Shown here in pieces: positions 47,081 through 57,094 of a stretch of DNA of 64,000 bases. A model generated the notes under the pieces. That model ran no database searches and was not told the DNA's origin. It was given only the letters and a program-made list of their open reading frames with translations. Each line of letters opens with the position of its first letter. The stretch's first letter is position 1. The translations under genes and the position numbers were made by a program. The DNA comes from an uncultured Clostridia bacterium (GTDB lineage Bacteria > Bacillota > Clostridia > Tissierellales > Peptoniphilaceae), in contig CAMYBS010000002.1 in NCBI GenBank assembly GCA_947254025.1, positions 62,001 through 126,000 on the forward strand, read 5' to 3'.

Positions 47081-49330
47081 CTATGCTTTAATTTCTTCTA
47101 TGATGTAGGCTTCCATTTCGTCGCCTTCCTTAACGTCATTGTATCCGTCAAGTCCTAGACCTGCTTCATAGCCTGTAGCAACTTCTTTTGCATCATCTTT
47201 GAATCTCTTTAATGATGAGATGCCGCCGTCATGAATAACAACATCGTCTCTTAGAAGTCTTATGCTTGAGTTTCTTGTTATCTTGCCGTTATCAACATAG
47301 ATACCAGCAATAGTTTGACCTGAAGGAAGTCTAAATGTTGCTCTTACAGTTGCTCTACCTAAGACAGTTTCCTTAGTCTTTGGTTTAAGCATACCTTTAA
47401 CAGCATTCTTGATGTCGTCAATTATGTCGTAAATAACTCTATATGTCTTAACTTCGATACTTTCAGAATTAGCTAGATCCATAGCGCCGTTGTTTGGTCT
47501 TACGTTGAAGCCTATGATGATGGCGTTTGATGCGCTAGCAAGCATAACGTCAGACTCACTGATTCCGCCTACACCGCTGTGTATAACGCTTACCTTAACT
47601 TCTTCGTTTGATAGTTTAGTAAGTGATGAAGCGATGGCTTCGATTGAACCTTTGTTGTCTGCCTTGATTATAACGTTTAAGTCTTTTAGCTCGCCTTCTT
47701 TGATTCTGTCAAATAGGTTGTCTAAAGAAACTTTTTGTGTAGCTGTTATCATTTCTTCTCTAGCTTTTTCTTTTCTCATCTCAGCAATTGCTCTAGCCTT
47801 CTTTTCAGATTCAACTGCATAGAAAAGTTCGCCTGCTTCAGGCACTTCGCTTAGTCCCATAATCTTAACTGGTGTACTTGGAGTAGCCTTCATTATGCCT
47901 TTACCGTTGTCATCAACCATAAGTCTGATCTTACCGCAAGATGTTCCTGATACAACATAGTCTCCCTTCTTAAGAGTTCCTTTTTGTACAAGTACAGTCG
48001 CTGTTGGACCTTGTCCTTTGTCAAGCTGTGCTTCAATAACAGTACCCATAGCTCTTCTGTTAGGGTTAGCCTTGATATCTTCCATCTCAGCAACTAGTAT
48101 TATCATCTCTAGTAGTTCATCTATGTTGATTCTCTTCTTTGCAGATACTTCTACTGTGATAGTTGAGCCGCCCCACTTTTCTGGAAGTAGATCATTATCT
48201 GCAAGCTCTTGGTATATTCTTTCAATATTTGCTTCTGGTCTATCTATCTTGTTAATAGCTACGATGATAGGTACGCCTGCTGCCTTACTGTGCGAGATTG
48301 CTTCTTTTGTTTGTGGCATGATACCGTCATCTGCTGCGACTACTATTACAGATATATCTGTAATTTGTGCTCCTCTAGCTCTCATTTGTGTAAAGGCTTC
48401 GTGACCTGGTGTATCAAGGAAAACGATTTTCTTGCCTTTAACTGTTATACTGTAGGCACCTATCCTTTGTGTGATGCCGCCTGCTTCACCTGCTTGCACC
48501 TTGCTTTGTCTGATAGCATCAAGTAGTGATGTCTTACCATGGTCAACGTGACCCATAACTGTAACTACTGGTGGTCTAGTAACAAGACTATCTTCGCTGT
48601 CTTCAAAGTCAAGTTCAAGTGCTTCCTCTTCACTTTGAGGAACCTCAAGCTCAACTTTTACGCCGAACTCATCCGCCATAAGTGATGCTGTGTCAAAGTC
48701 AACGCTTTGATTTTGATTAAGCATTAAGCCAAGCATGATAAGCTTTGTGATTAGTTGATTTACTCCAACTCCTAGCTTTTCTGCTAAGTCTTTAACCACT
48801 ATATTCTCTGGTATTAATACTACTTCGTCTTTTGGCTTTTTGGCTTCTTGTTCTACCTTTTTATCTTCAGCTTGTTTTTGGTTTTTATTATTGTTATGCT
48901 TGTTATTCTTTTTATTATTCATTGATGCGTTATTATTTTGATTGTTTTGATTGTTTTGATTGTTTTGCTTCTTATTCTTTTTATTATTTTCTCTGTTATT
49001 ATTTGTATCGTTCTTCTTTGCGCCTTGATTATTTTTAGCTTCTTGTCCATCAGCTTTCTTAGTCTCAGGCTTTACACTTTTCTTTTTTGCTTGTTTATTG
49101 TCTCTTACGTTCTCAGTATCTTCTTCTTTTTTATGAATTTTTTTCTTTGGCTTTTCTTTAACTTTAATCTTCTCTTCTTCCAAGAAAAGATCTCTTACCA
49201 AATTTGCAGTTTCTTCATCTATACCACTAAGGTGTGTCATTGGTGGTAAATTAAGCTCTTGGAGTTTGTCTAGTAATTCTTTTGTTTCCATATTCAATTC
49301 TTTCGCTAACTCGTAAACTCTTGTCTTCAT
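47081..49330 (-). CDS. infB: Translation initiation factor IF-2
   Basis: GTPase that brings initiator tRNA to the ribosome. 749 residues: an N-terminal IF2 helical domain, a low-complexity Asn/Lys/Gln linker (about 85-160, with QNN triplets), a second IF2_N domain, the G domain (GHVDHGKTSLLD near 259, DTPGH, NKID), and the C-terminal tRNA-binding domains. It starts 4 bases after ylxR. The L7Ae-like ylxQ gene, often found between the two in Firmicutes, is absent. Confidence 0.97.
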   Translation of the reverse strand: MKTRVYELAKELNMETKELLDKLQELNLPPMTHLSGIDEETANLVRDLFLEEEKIKVKEKPKKKIHKKEEDTENVRDNKQAKKKSVKPETKKADGQEAKNNQGAKKNDTNNNRENNKKNKKQNNQNNQNNQNNNASMNNKKNNKHNNNKNQKQAEDKKVEQEAKKPKDEVVLIPENIVVKDLAEKLGVGVNQLITKLIMLGLMLNQNQSVDFDTASLMADEFGVKVELEVPQSEEEALELDFEDSEDSLVTRPPVVTVMGHVDHGKTSLLDAIRQSKVQAGEAGGITQRIGAYSITVKGKKIVFLDTPGHEAFTQMRARGAQITDISVIVVAADDGIMPQTKEAISHSKAAGVPIIVAINKIDRPEANIERIYQELADNDLLPEKWGGSTITVEVSAKKRINIDELLEMIILVAEMEDIKANPNRRAMGTVIEAQLDKGQGPTATVLVQKGTLKKGDYVVSGTSCGKIRLMVDDNGKGIMKATPSTPVKIMGLSEVPEAGELFYAVESEKKARAIAEMRKEKAREEMITATQKVSLDNLFDRIKEGELKDLNVIIKADNKGSIEAIASSLTKLSNEEVKVSVIHSGVGGISESDVMLASASNAIIIGFNVRPNNGAMDLANSESIEVKTYRVIYDIIDDIKNAVKGMLKPKTKETVLGRATVRATFRLPSGQTIAGIYVDNGKITRNSSIRLLRDDVVIHDGGISSLKRFKDDAKEVATGYEAGLGLDGYNDVKEGDEMEAYIIEEIKA
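48932..48967. repeat. 9-bp tandem repeat in the infB linker
   Basis: Four head-to-tail copies of a 9-bp unit (ATTGTTTTG on the plus strand, one base different in the first copy) encode the Gln-Asn-Asn repeats of the IF-2 linker. Confidence 0.85.
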
Positions 49331-49334
49331 ATAA

Positions 49335-49595
49335 TCACTCCTTCTTTACATTTCTAAGCTCCTCTAGGGTTTCATTATCTATATTGCACTTTAAAGACTT
49401 CTTAAATAAGTTCTTCTCTAGTGCAGTTTTAATACATTCTTCATTCATGCATACATATGTTCCGCGTCCTTGCATCTTTTGATCCTTGTCAATAAAAACG
49501 CCTTCATCTGTTTTTGCAAGTCTTATCATCTCATACTTGTTGTGAAATGATCTACACGCAACGCATTTTCTCTCAAAAGTATTATGCTTCGTCAT
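49335..49595 (-). CDS. ylxR: YlxR / RnpM family RNA-binding protein (DUF448)
   Basis: 86 residues with the family start RKCVACRSFHNKYEMIRLAK and the GRGTYVC motif in the middle. YlxR binds RNA; recent work links it to RNase P modulation (RnpM). Lies between nusA and infB as in most Firmicutes, overlapping nusA by 14 bases. Confidence 0.93.
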   Translation of the reverse strand: MTKHNTFERKCVACRSFHNKYEMIRLAKTDEGVFIDKDQKMQGRGTYVCMNEECIKTALEKNLFKKSLKCNIDNETLEELRNVKKE

Positions 49596-50712
49596 CTTTG
49601 AATAAATCTATTAAAGAATCATTTAATATCTCTTGATTGTCGCTGTCGTAGTATGGCTCGCTCATTGGGCCAGTGAAGCTGTCTGGATCTTCTGGATGTA
49701 TGTCTATCTTCCAAGTTGTTAGTCTAGCAGCAAGTCTAACATTTTGTCCTTGCTTACCTATAGCCAAGCTGATTTGTGAGTTTGGTACTATGGCGATAGC
49801 TGACTTCTCTTCTTCGTTAATTTCGCAGCTAACAACATCTGCTGGTGATAGTGCGTTCTTAATAAATATCTCTGGGTTCTCATCGTAGATTATTATATCT
49901 ATCTTCTCTCCGTTAAGCTCTTCAACTATAGAGTTTACTCTTTGGCCCTTTTGTCCAACGCAAGCTCCTAGTGGATCAACGCTCTCATCATTTGTGTAGA
50001 CAGCAATCTTTGATCTTGAGCCTGCTTCTCTGGATATTGAGTAGATACCTATAAGTCCTTCTGTTATCTCAGGAACTTCAAGCTCGAAAAGTCTTCTAAC
50101 AAGTAAGGCTTTTGATCTAGATAGAACTATTTGTGGTCCCTTGCTTGTCTTTCTAATTTCAGATATAACAAGCTTTAGTCTGTCTCCCATCTTGTATACT
50201 TCGTTTGGAATTTGCTCTGTAGGAGGGATTATACCTTCTACCTTGCCCATATCTATGAAGATATTTTTGTTTGATATTCTTTGTATTTGTCCAGTAATAA
50301 TTTCGCCTTTTCTCACTATGAATTCGTCATGAATCTTTTCTCTCTCAGCATCTTTAATTTTTTGTATAACAACTTGTTTAGCTGTTTGAGCAGCAATTCT
50401 TCCGTATTCCTTTGGAGCTTCTTCAAAATTTACAGTGTCTCCCACCTTGTACTTTGAACTAATCTTCTTTGCATCTTCAAGCGATATTTCGTTAACATCG
50501 TCTTCCACTTCATCAACTACAGTCTTTTGTGAATAAAGTTTAATATCTCCAGTCTCTCTATTGATGTCAACTAAAACATTTTGTTCAGTTTGAAAATTCT
50601 TTCTAAAACTAGAAACTAGTGCAGTCTCTAGTGCATCAAAAATAACTTCTTTAGATATACCTTTACTTTTTTCTAATTCATCTAAAGCGTCTATAAACTC
50701 TTTGTTCATCAT
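49582..50712 (-). CDS. nusA: Transcription termination/antitermination factor NusA
   Basis: Binds RNA polymerase and promotes pausing and intrinsic termination. 376 residues, the short Firmicutes form without C-terminal acidic repeats: an N-terminal polymerase-binding domain (DALDELEKSKGISKEV), S1 domain (about 135-200), and KH1/KH2 domains (EVPEITEGLIGIYSISREAGSRSKIAV, DPLGACVGQKGQRVNSI, IAIGKQGQNVRLAARL). See the leader hairpin and promoter entries for probable autoregulation. Confidence 0.96.
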   Translation of the reverse strand: MMNKEFIDALDELEKSKGISKEVIFDALETALVSSFRKNFQTEQNVLVDINRETGDIKLYSQKTVVDEVEDDVNEISLEDAKKISSKYKVGDTVNFEEAPKEYGRIAAQTAKQVVIQKIKDAEREKIHDEFIVRKGEIITGQIQRISNKNIFIDMGKVEGIIPPTEQIPNEVYKMGDRLKLVISEIRKTSKGPQIVLSRSKALLVRRLFELEVPEITEGLIGIYSISREAGSRSKIAVYTNDESVDPLGACVGQKGQRVNSIVEELNGEKIDIIIYDENPEIFIKNALSPADVVSCEINEEEKSAIAIVPNSQISLAIGKQGQNVRLAARLTTWKIDIHPEDPDSFTGPMSEPYYDSDNQEILNDSLIDLFKDDEA

Positions 50713-50718
50713 AACCCC

Positions 50719-51168
50719 CTAAAATTCTATCGCCTGTGTAAGCATCTTTACATCAGACCTCTTTATACTAATAAGTTTTCCATCACAATCAAGTGTGAAT
50801 GTCTCTAAATCATACTTCTTTAGCACTCCTGTATGCTTTTCTTTGTTCTTAAGTTTTGCATCGAGTTTCATGTCCATATTCCTTCTAAAGTCATCATCTG
50901 TTTTGATGGGTCTATCAAGTCCAGGAGACGACACTTCTAAGTAATACTTATCTTTTAATTCGCTTACAGCATCAAATATTGGATTTAATCTCTCAGTTAC
51001 GCTTTGAAGTAGGTCTATGTCAAGGCCGTCCTTCTTGTATACGTACACAGATACCGTCATCCCGTCCTTATGTCTTAGTATCTCAAGGTCGACAAGCTCT
51101 GCGTTCATATCTTTAAGCACTCCATCTATCTTAAGCTTAAGCTTCTCAATTAAACTTTTATAATTCAT
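50719..51168 (-). CDS. rimP: Ribosome maturation factor RimP
   Basis: Assists 30S assembly. 149 residues, with YYLEVSSPGLDRPIKTDDDF near the middle, the RimP hallmark, and a C-terminal SH3-like barrel. I chose the ATG at 51168, preceded by GAGGGGTGAGATAT; a longer frame starting at 51264 runs through the leader hairpin and promoter and is not credible. First gene of the nusA operon. Confidence 0.95.
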   Translation of the reverse strand: MNYKSLIEKLKLKIDGVLKDMNAELVDLEILRHKDGMTVSVYVYKKDGLDIDLLQSVTERLNPIFDAVSELKDKYYLEVSSPGLDRPIKTDDDFRRNMDMKLDAKLKNKEKHTGVLKKYDLETFTLDCDGKLISIKRSDVKMLTQAIEF

Positions 51169-51192
51169 ATATCTCACCCCTCTTATAAAATA

Positions 51193-51212
51193 AAGAGTGG
51201 CGAGCCACTCTT
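51193..51212 (-). terminator. Intrinsic-terminator-like hairpin in the rimP-nusA leader
   Basis: An 8-bp perfect stem (51193-51200 with 51205-51212) with a tetraloop, followed on the minus strand by TTTATTTTAT. It lies after rho but also downstream of the rimP-nusA promoter at 51236-51264, so it is inside that operon's leader and should affect its transcription. Confidence 0.78.
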
Positions 51213-51235
51213 CAATGCAAAATATTACCTTATTT

Positions 51236-51264
51236 ATTATATCATATAAGAAGACTATTTTCAA
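51236..51264 (-). promoter_or_regulatory. Promoter of the rimP-nusA-infB operon
   Basis: On the minus strand, TTGAAA (51259-51264), 17 bases, TATAAT (51236-51241). It lies in the gap after the rho stop codon and before the leader hairpin. Confidence 0.82.
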
Positions 51265-51277
51265 GTCTTTTATAAAA

Positions 51278-52687
51278 TTATTCGCTCTTAATAAGTGCTT
51301 TGTCTAAACTGTCAACAAGTTCCTTATTAGACGAAGTGTTAGTCATAAACTTACGCAAGAACTCAACAGCATATTCATTGCCATTGTTCTTCATCATAGC
51401 TCTAAACTTCCTTTGTATGTTTAGAGTCTTTTCATCAAGTAAGAGTTCGTCCTTCCTAGTGCCCGAGTTTAATATGTCGATGGCTGGGAAGAGTCTCATG
51501 TTCGATAAGTCTCTATCAAGGTAGAGCTCCATGTTGCCAGTACCTTTGAACTCTTCGTATATAACTTGATCCATCCTTGAGCCTGTATCGATAAGTGCAG
51601 TCGCAAGTATGGTTAAGCTGCCAGCGTCTTTAAAGTTTCTCGCAGCTCCGAAGAATTTCTTTGGTCCAAACAAAGCTCCTGGATCCAAGCCGCCCGATAG
51701 CGACCTGCCAGTCGGTGCTATAGTCATGTTGTATGCTCTTGCAAGTCTTGTGATACTATCAAGAAGTATGACAACATCCCTTTTGTGTTCAACTAACCTC
51801 TTGGCTCTTTCAAGCGTCATTTGTGAAACCTTGATATGGTTCTCAAGGTCATCATCAAAAGTTGAGTATATGATATCGCCATTGATAGATTTCTTTAGGT
51901 CTGTAACTTCTTCAGGTCTTTCATCTATAAGCAGAACTATAAGCTTAATCTCTGGATGATTTATGTTGATGGCATTAGCTATCTTCTTGATAAGTGTAGT
52001 CTTACCTGCCTTTGGAGGAGCAACGATAAGGCCTCTTTGCCCCTTGCCTATAGGTGAGATTAGATCTATAAACCTTGTCGATAATTCGTCCTTAGTAGTC
52101 TCTAGCTTAATAAGCTTATCTGGATATTCAGGGACTAGCTCATCAAAGTCTGCTCTTTTAAAGCATACATCTAAGCTGTCACCATTGACCTTGTTGATGT
52201 AGACTATGGCGTTTCTTGTGTTCTCCTCGTTTGCTTCGTCTCTCTTTCTGACTACTCCTGTAATCTCGTCGCCTTGTCTAAGATGAAACTTCTTTATATA
52301 TGTTGGCGAGACGTAGTAATCATGCTCGCTTTGCGAATAATTTTCGCGTCTTAAGAAGCCAAAGCCATCAGGCAGTATCTCCAAGATGCCATTAGCAGGA
52401 ACAGTCTCTATGCCGTCTATGGTATTAGGTGCTGATTTTATGTTCTTTTCGTCCTTTTTATCTTTGCTTGCTTTTTTACTTGATGCGCTCTTGGCCTTTT
52501 TAAGAAAATCATCTAAGTCCTTACACGACTGAAAAGCATCCTCATCTTGATTAGTGCGGATGCTCTTTAGTATATATTCAATAAGCTCAAGCTTTTTAAG
52601 TTTAGTAAAGTTTTTAAGTCCGTATCTCTTTGCAAAATCTTGCAGCTCTACTAATTTATAATCATCTAAGTGATTATCTACAATCAT
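51278..52687 (-). CDS. rho: Transcription termination factor Rho
   Basis: RNA helicase for factor-dependent termination. 469 residues: a Rho N-terminal SAP-like domain ([14 protein letters not shown]), a Lys/Ser/Asp-rich insertion (about 55-90), a cold-shock-like RNA-binding domain ([14 protein letters not shown]), the hexameric ATPase with Walker [10 protein letters not shown] near 222, and [12 protein letters not shown]. The ATG overlaps the glpX stop (ATGA), a sign of translational coupling. Confidence 0.97.
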   Translation of the reverse strand: MIVDNHLDDYKLVELQDFAKRYGLKNFTKLKKLELIEYILKSIRTNQDEDAFQSCKDLDDFLKKAKSASSKKASKDKKDEKNIKSAPNTIDGIETVPANGILEILPDGFGFLRRENYSQSEHDYYVSPTYIKKFHLRQGDEITGVVRKRDEANEENTRNAIVYINKVNGDSLDVCFKRADFDELVPEYPDKLIKLETTKDELSTRFIDLISPIGKGQRGLIVAPPKAGKTTLIKKIANAININHPEIKLIVLLIDERPEEVTDLKKSINGDIIYSTFDDDLENHIKVSQMTLERAKRLVEHKRDVVILLDSITRLARAYNMTIAPTGRSLSGGLDPGALFGPKKFFGAARNFKDAGSLTILATALIDTGSRMDQVIYEEFKGTGNMELYLDRDLSNMRLFPAIDILNSGTRKDELLLDEKTLNIQRKFRAMMKNNGNEYAVEFLRKFMTNTSSNKELVDSLDKALIKSE

Positions 52688-53652
52688 TTAGCGTACTCCG
52701 GTTTTTTATCTAGAATATGAGTTGCTTTGATGAATCTTATAGTGCCTGTCTCAGCTCTTAGTACTAGTGTTTCTGTTTCACATACATTCTTCTTGATAAA
52801 TTTAACTCCGTCAAGAAGTTCGCCGTGTGATACACCAGTTGCTGAGAAAGCAATTTCATCTCCTTTAACAAGGTCGTCAAGGTGAAGCACTTTGTCAGGG
52901 TTGATGCCCATCTTAATGCATCTTTCTCTTTCCTTTTCGTCCTTTGGAAGAAGCTTGCCTTGCATTTCTCCTCCCATGCACTTAAGTGCTGCAGCAGCTA
53001 GAACACCTTCAGGTGCACCGCCACTACCAAGTAACATGTCAACGTTAGTATCTTCGAAGCAAGTTTGTATAGCTGCGATAACGTCGCCATCGTTTATAAA
53101 TTTTATTCTAGCGCCATTTGCTCTAAGCTCTTTAACAATAGCATCGTGTCTTGGTCTATTTAACATAACAACAGTAGTTTCCGATACTTCTTTGTTAAGT
53201 GCCTTTGCAACTGCTTTTAGGTTTTCTGTAACAGACTTTTCGATGTCAACAACACCCTTTGCCTTTGGTCCAACAGCAATTTTATCCATATACATATCAG
53301 GAGCGTGTAATAAGCAGCCTGCTGGTGCAACAGCAACTACTGATATAGCGTTTGGCATACCATTGGCGATGGAGTTTGTTCCATCAAGTGGGTCAACTGC
53401 GATATCAACCTTAAGGGCTCCGTCCTTGCGATCACCAATCTTTTCGCCTATATATAGCATAGGTGCTTCGTCAATCTCGCCCTCGCCTATAACTACAGTA
53501 CCGTCTATGTCAACAGTATCAAACATCCTTCTCATTGCTTCAACTGCAGCTCCGTCAGCAGCGTTCTTTTCGCCTCTACCTAACCAAGGGGCTGAGCTTA
53601 ATGCAGCTGCTTCAGTGACTCTTGCTAAGTTCATTACTAAATTTCTATCCAT
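52684..53652 (-). CDS. glpX: Fructose-1,6-bisphosphatase, class II (GlpX)
   Basis: Reverses the PfkA step in gluconeogenesis. 322 residues with [17 protein letters not shown] near the start, [17 protein letters not shown] and [16 protein letters not shown] (metal and phosphate sites) and [13 protein letters not shown]. It lies between the transaldolase-like gene and rho, a common glpX-rho order in Firmicutes. Confidence 0.96.
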   Translation of the reverse strand: MDRNLVMNLARVTEAAALSSAPWLGRGEKNAADGAAVEAMRRMFDTVDIDGTVVIGEGEIDEAPMLYIGEKIGDRKDGALKVDIAVDPLDGTNSIANGMPNAISVVAVAPAGCLLHAPDMYMDKIAVGPKAKGVVDIEKSVTENLKAVAKALNKEVSETTVVMLNRPRHDAIVKELRANGARIKFINDGDVIAAIQTCFEDTNVDMLLGSGGAPEGVLAAAALKCMGGEMQGKLLPKDEKERERCIKMGINPDKVLHLDDLVKGDEIAFSATGVSHGELLDGVKFIKKNVCETETLVLRAETGTIRFIKATHILDKKPEYAK

Positions 53653-53662
53653 TGTATCTCTC

Positions 53663-54304
53663 CTACTTTACACTTTCCCAATCCTTCAAGAATTTTTCTA
53701 TACCACTGTCAGTTAGTGGGTGATGAAGCATTTGCTTGAATACCTTGTATGGAATAGTTGCGATGTCGCATCCAAGTCTTGCGCATTCAACAACATGCAT
53801 TGGATGTCTTATAGACGCAGCTATGACTTCTGTGTCATAATCGTAGTTTCCAAAGATATCCATGATTTCTTCGATTAAATTAAGTCCATCTGTAGAGATG
53901 TCATCAAGTCTACCTAAGAATGGGCTTACATAACTTGCTCCTGCCTTTGCAGCAAGAAGTGCTTGTGTTGATGTAAAGACAAGTGTTACATTTGTTCTAA
54001 TGCCCATAGCGTGCAATTCTTTAACTGCGATAAGTCCTTCTTCAGTCATTGGCACCTTTATAATGATGTTTTTGTGAATCTTAGCAAGCTCTTTTGCTTC
54101 TAGGACCATCTCGTCATGCTTAAGTGAAACAACTTCTGCAGATATAGGTCCATCTACAATACCTGTTATCTCAGTAACAACTTCTTTGAAGTCTCTCTTT
54201 TCTTTAGCGATAAGGCTTGGGTTTGTAGTAACTCCGTCTACTACTCCCCACTTAGCAATCTCTTTAATTTCATCAACATTAGCTGTATCAATAAATAATT
54301 TCAT
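53663..54304 (-). CDS. Transaldolase-like / fructose-6-phosphate aldolase family protein
   Basis: 213 residues, the short TalC/FSA family (Schiff-base aldolase). Seen: [29 protein letters not shown], the Lys83 segment [11 protein letters not shown] and [34 protein letters not shown]. Sequence alone does not settle whether it is a transaldolase or an F6P aldolase; in Firmicutes with a pentose pathway this group usually acts as transaldolase. Located with glpX, so probably in sugar-phosphate interconversion. Confidence 0.9.
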   Translation of the reverse strand: MKLFIDTANVDEIKEIAKWGVVDGVTTNPSLIAKEKRDFKEVVTEITGIVDGPISAEVVSLKHDEMVLEAKELAKIHKNIIIKVPMTEEGLIAVKELHAMGIRTNVTLVFTSTQALLAAKAGASYVSPFLGRLDDISTDGLNLIEEIMDIFGNYDYDTEVIAASIRHPMHVVECARLGCDIATIPYKVFKQMLHHPLTDSGIEKFLKDWESVK

Positions 54305-54312
54305 AGTTCCTC

Positions 54313-55116
54313 CTATAGCTTAATCTTTGCTATCAATCTGTAGCCGTCAACTAATTCACCATCGTCAATTAGTTCCCACATGTTCTTATCATTTCTCATT
54401 AGTAGCATACTTCTTAAGTAGTACATCATGATGCCTGCATCAACATAAGATGGCTTGCCATCGTTATCTTCAATGTATAATTCAACATAACTTCCCTTGA
54501 TTACGAATCTCCAAGGTTGGCGGTTTGATGTTGATGGTGCAAATCTTGCATAGTAAAATACTTCGTCTAAGCCTAAGTTCTCAAGCATCTCTATGCTCAT
54601 ATGGTTTTTGAAGCTGCCGTCAAATACAATCTCTTCAACAGCTTTTCTTTCAGAATATTGGTCTAGGTCAAATGGGTTTGATGGTTTTTCATAACCGATT
54701 GCTAAAACAAAGTCTAAGTTGTTTGCGTACATATCGAAAACTTCTCTTTTCTTGTCTTCAGATGCGCCAAATAGTCCAACCCAGCATGTCGCGATGTCTA
54801 AGCTATGTAGCTTTGTAATAAGACTTTCAGTGTAGTAGCTTTGAAGCATCATTGATTTACTAGAATCGTCTGTTCTGTTAATCACTATATAGTGTGGCGA
54901 CTTAATCATAACGCCTGAGTAACCAGCAATACCATCTAAAGCTTCATAAACTCTCTTGCCGTCCTTAATTAGATTAAAACTTACAGAGCTTTGTCCATCT
55001 TCTTTAGAAACTTCGCTGCAAAGTTGTTTTATTTTGATTAAAGTGTCATCGCTTAGATCTTTAAGCTTAAAATCTCTAACTGATTTTCTTGATTTAAGAA
55101 AATTATTCATTAACAA
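54313..55116 (-). CDS. Nitroreductase-like protein (TM1586 type)
   Basis: 267 residues made of two nitroreductase-like halves. Seen: [11 protein letters not shown] at the start, [10 protein letters not shown] near residue 119 and [16 protein letters not shown] near 196, the FMN/substrate-binding pattern of the putative nitroreductase TM1586 family. Substrate unknown. The start is probably TTG at 55116: GGGGGAG lies 7 bases upstream, while the next ATG (55110) would be 13 bases away. First gene of the unit with the transaldolase-like gene, glpX and rho. Confidence 0.78.
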   Translation of the reverse strand: MLMNNFLKSRKSVRDFKLKDLSDDTLIKIKQLCSEVSKEDGQSSVSFNLIKDGKRVYEALDGIAGYSGVMIKSPHYIVINRTDDSSKSMMLQSYYTESLITKLHSLDIATCWVGLFGASEDKKREVFDMYANNLDFVLAIGYEKPSNPFDLDQYSERKAVEEIVFDGSFKNHMSIEMLENLGLDEVFYYARFAPSTSNRQPWRFVIKGSYVELYIEDNDGKPSYVDAGIMMYYLRSMLLMRNDKNMWELIDDGELVDGYRLIAKIKL

Positions 55117-55172
55117 AATGTATCTCCCCCTTAAAAAATAATATGTAAAATAAAAATTTGAACTACGCCTAT

Positions 55173-55201
55173 ATTATACCACAAGTGTAAGTACTTAGCA
55201 A
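55173..55201 (-). promoter_or_regulatory. Promoter of nitroreductase-tal-glpX-rho
   Basis: On the minus strand, TTGCTA (55196-55201), 17 bases, TATAAT (55173-55178). Confidence 0.75.
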
Positions 55202-55204
55202 ACC

Positions 55205-55233
55205 TTTATTTTTCTCAAGTTTTGTTATATAAT
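55205..55233 (+). promoter_or_regulatory. Possible promoter of the UvrD-like helicase
   Basis: A perfect TATAAT (55228-55233) with only a weak TTTATT 17 bases upstream. It lies so close to the ATG at 55249 that the leader would be about 10 bases and hold little more than GGTGATTAA. It is back-to-back with the divergent promoter at 55173-55201. Confidence 0.45.
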
Positions 55234-55248
55234 AGCTATGGTGATTAA

Positions 55249-57057
55249 ATGAAATTAAATCCTAATCAGCTCAAAGCATCAAGGCACGAAAGTGGTCCTG
55301 CACTAGTTCTTGCTGTGCCCGGCTCTGGTAAGACAACGGTTATAGTTAACCGCATTAAGTACCTTATAGAAGAAAAGGGTGTAAGCCCTTATAAAGTGCT
55401 TGCTATAACATTTGCAAAGTCGCAGCAGCTTGACATGCAAAGAAGGATACTAGAGGCGCTTGATGAGAATTATTCTAAAGAAGTAAGTGTCTTAACTATA
55501 CACGCCCTATCTTACAAGATAATTAGAGAGTATGAAAGATATAAGAAAACTAAATACACCTTGCTCGATGTTGAAGATGCGCCAAGGTCGAGAGATATAC
55601 TAAGAAAGATATATATACAAAAGCTTAAGACTTATCCGAGTGAAGAAGAGATAGATCAAATACAATCCATACTTGGCTACATCAAAAATACCAACGAAGA
55701 TTATATTGATGCCGATGGACCTTTTGAATACAAGGTCGTGGTGGATGACTTCGAAGCTTATAAGAAGAAAAAACATTTGATTGACTTTGACGATATGCTA
55801 ATTATGGCGAACGATTTACTTGAGAAAGACAGACATATAATTTCAAAGTTCAAAGACAAATATGAGTATATACTACTTGACGAGGGTCAAGATACATCAC
55901 TTATACAGTTTATGATACTTGATAAGCTTATAAATACTGATAAGAATTTTTTCGTTGTTGCGGATGACGACCAGTCCATATACAAGTTTAGAGGTGCTTG
56001 TCCAGAGAGGATACTAAATTTTGAGAAATACTACAAAGGTGCCGAGCTTTATAGGCTCAGCGAAAACTACAGGTCCACTCCAAGCATAATTAATGCATCC
56101 AATAGACTTATAAAAAACAATAAGCTTAGGTATACAAAAGAGCTTAATACTTCAAGCACTGACAAGACTCCCGTCAATATAAAGCTCTTTGGCAAAGACC
56201 TTGATGAGTACCGCTACATCGCAAAGTATCTAAAGAGTGCAAGTGAAACAGTAGCAATCTTATATAGAAACAACATTTCGCAAATACCTCTTGCAGAGTT
56301 TCTTGAGCGCTACCTAATAAGCTTTACATCATATGATAAGAAGGAGAGGTTCTTCACTCATTGGATTATAGATGACATCTTTGACATATATAATTTCTCG
56401 CTCAATATGAACGATGCCGCCTTATTTAGAAAAATTTACTACAAGATCAAAGGCTACCTATCAAAAGATGATATCAATGGGCTTTATGCATTAACAGATA
56501 TTGATGTTTTGAAAGCTCTTTACAGCTCAGAATCTATACAAAGCTACAAGAAGGACTATATACTTCAGCTAATGAAGGATTTCAAAGCTCTTAGGAAGAT
56601 GAAGCCATCAAACATCATAGACTACATCGTCAATGATATGAACTACAGAGGCTACTTAAGAAGCAAAGGTAGAGACAAGAGCGAATCCTTTAACAAGCTT
56701 CTTACCATGATATATTTCCTAAAAGAGATTGCACTCTACACTAAAAGCATGGATGAGTTAAAGCTAAGACTCAACGTGCTAAGAAATAAGATATACAGTC
56801 AGAACGAATCCAATGTTATACTATCGACTATACATGGTGCAAAGGGACTAGAATTTGACACCGTCTTTCTTGTTGACATAGTTGATGATGAGATACCCGG
56901 CTCAAACAATGCAAGCGATGTAGAGCTTGAAGAAGAAAGAAGGATATTCTACGTTGGAATGACTAGAGCGAAAAAAAATCTAAATATATGCGCTTTTAAA
57001 GAAAGAAACAACACTGACTACGAAATAAGCCAATTTATAGAAGAAATTAAAAAATAG
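55249..57057 (+). CDS. UvrD/Rep-family (SF1A) DNA helicase, short
   Basis: 602 residues, shorter than UvrD or PcrA (about 720). All SF1A motifs are visible in order: NPNQLKASRHESGPALVLAVPGSGKTT (Q motif and Walker A, start), AITFAK, LLDEGQDTS (Walker B), VADDDQSIYKFRGA, LSENYRST, STIHGAKGLEFDTVF (V) and EEERRIFYVGMTRAKK (VI). The 2B region is reduced and the C-terminal polymerase-binding tail of PcrA is absent. It is alone between divergent and convergent genes. Confidence 0.92.
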   Translation: MKLNPNQLKASRHESGPALVLAVPGSGKTTVIVNRIKYLIEEKGVSPYKVLAITFAKSQQLDMQRRILEALDENYSKEVSVLTIHALSYKIIREYERYKKTKYTLLDVEDAPRSRDILRKIYIQKLKTYPSEEEIDQIQSILGYIKNTNEDYIDADGPFEYKVVVDDFEAYKKKKHLIDFDDMLIMANDLLEKDRHIISKFKDKYEYILLDEGQDTSLIQFMILDKLINTDKNFFVVADDDQSIYKFRGACPERILNFEKYYKGAELYRLSENYRSTPSIINASNRLIKNNKLRYTKELNTSSTDKTPVNIKLFGKDLDEYRYIAKYLKSASETVAILYRNNISQIPLAEFLERYLISFTSYDKKERFFTHWIIDDIFDIYNFSLNMNDAALFRKIYYKIKGYLSKDDINGLYALTDIDVLKALYSSESIQSYKKDYILQLMKDFKALRKMKPSNIIDYIVNDMNYRGYLRSKGRDKSESFNKLLTMIYFLKEIALYTKSMDELKLRLNVLRNKIYSQNESNVILSTIHGAKGLEFDTVFLVDIVDDEIPGSNNASDVELEEERRIFYVGMTRAKKNLNICAFKERNNTDYEISQFIEEIKK

Positions 57058-57086
57058 ACTAAGCATCGACATGATACTTAGTCTAT
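57054..57086. terminator. Bidirectional terminator after the helicase gene
   Basis: A 10-bp perfect stem (57054-57063 with 57077-57086) around a 13-base loop, overlapping the helicase stop codon. It lies between converging genes. T-tracts on both sides are modest. Confidence 0.6.
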
Positions 57087-57094
57087 TATATTAT

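Noticed and set aside
48932..48967. CRISPR-like short repeats
   Set aside because: The 9-bp units have no spacers and encode Gln-Asn-Asn in the IF-2 linker.
52892..53716. Long plus-strand frame (274 codons) opposite glpX
   Set aside because: glpX on the minus strand is an unmistakable conserved enzyme; the opposite frame is Ser/Pro/Thr-rich shadow without recognisable domain.
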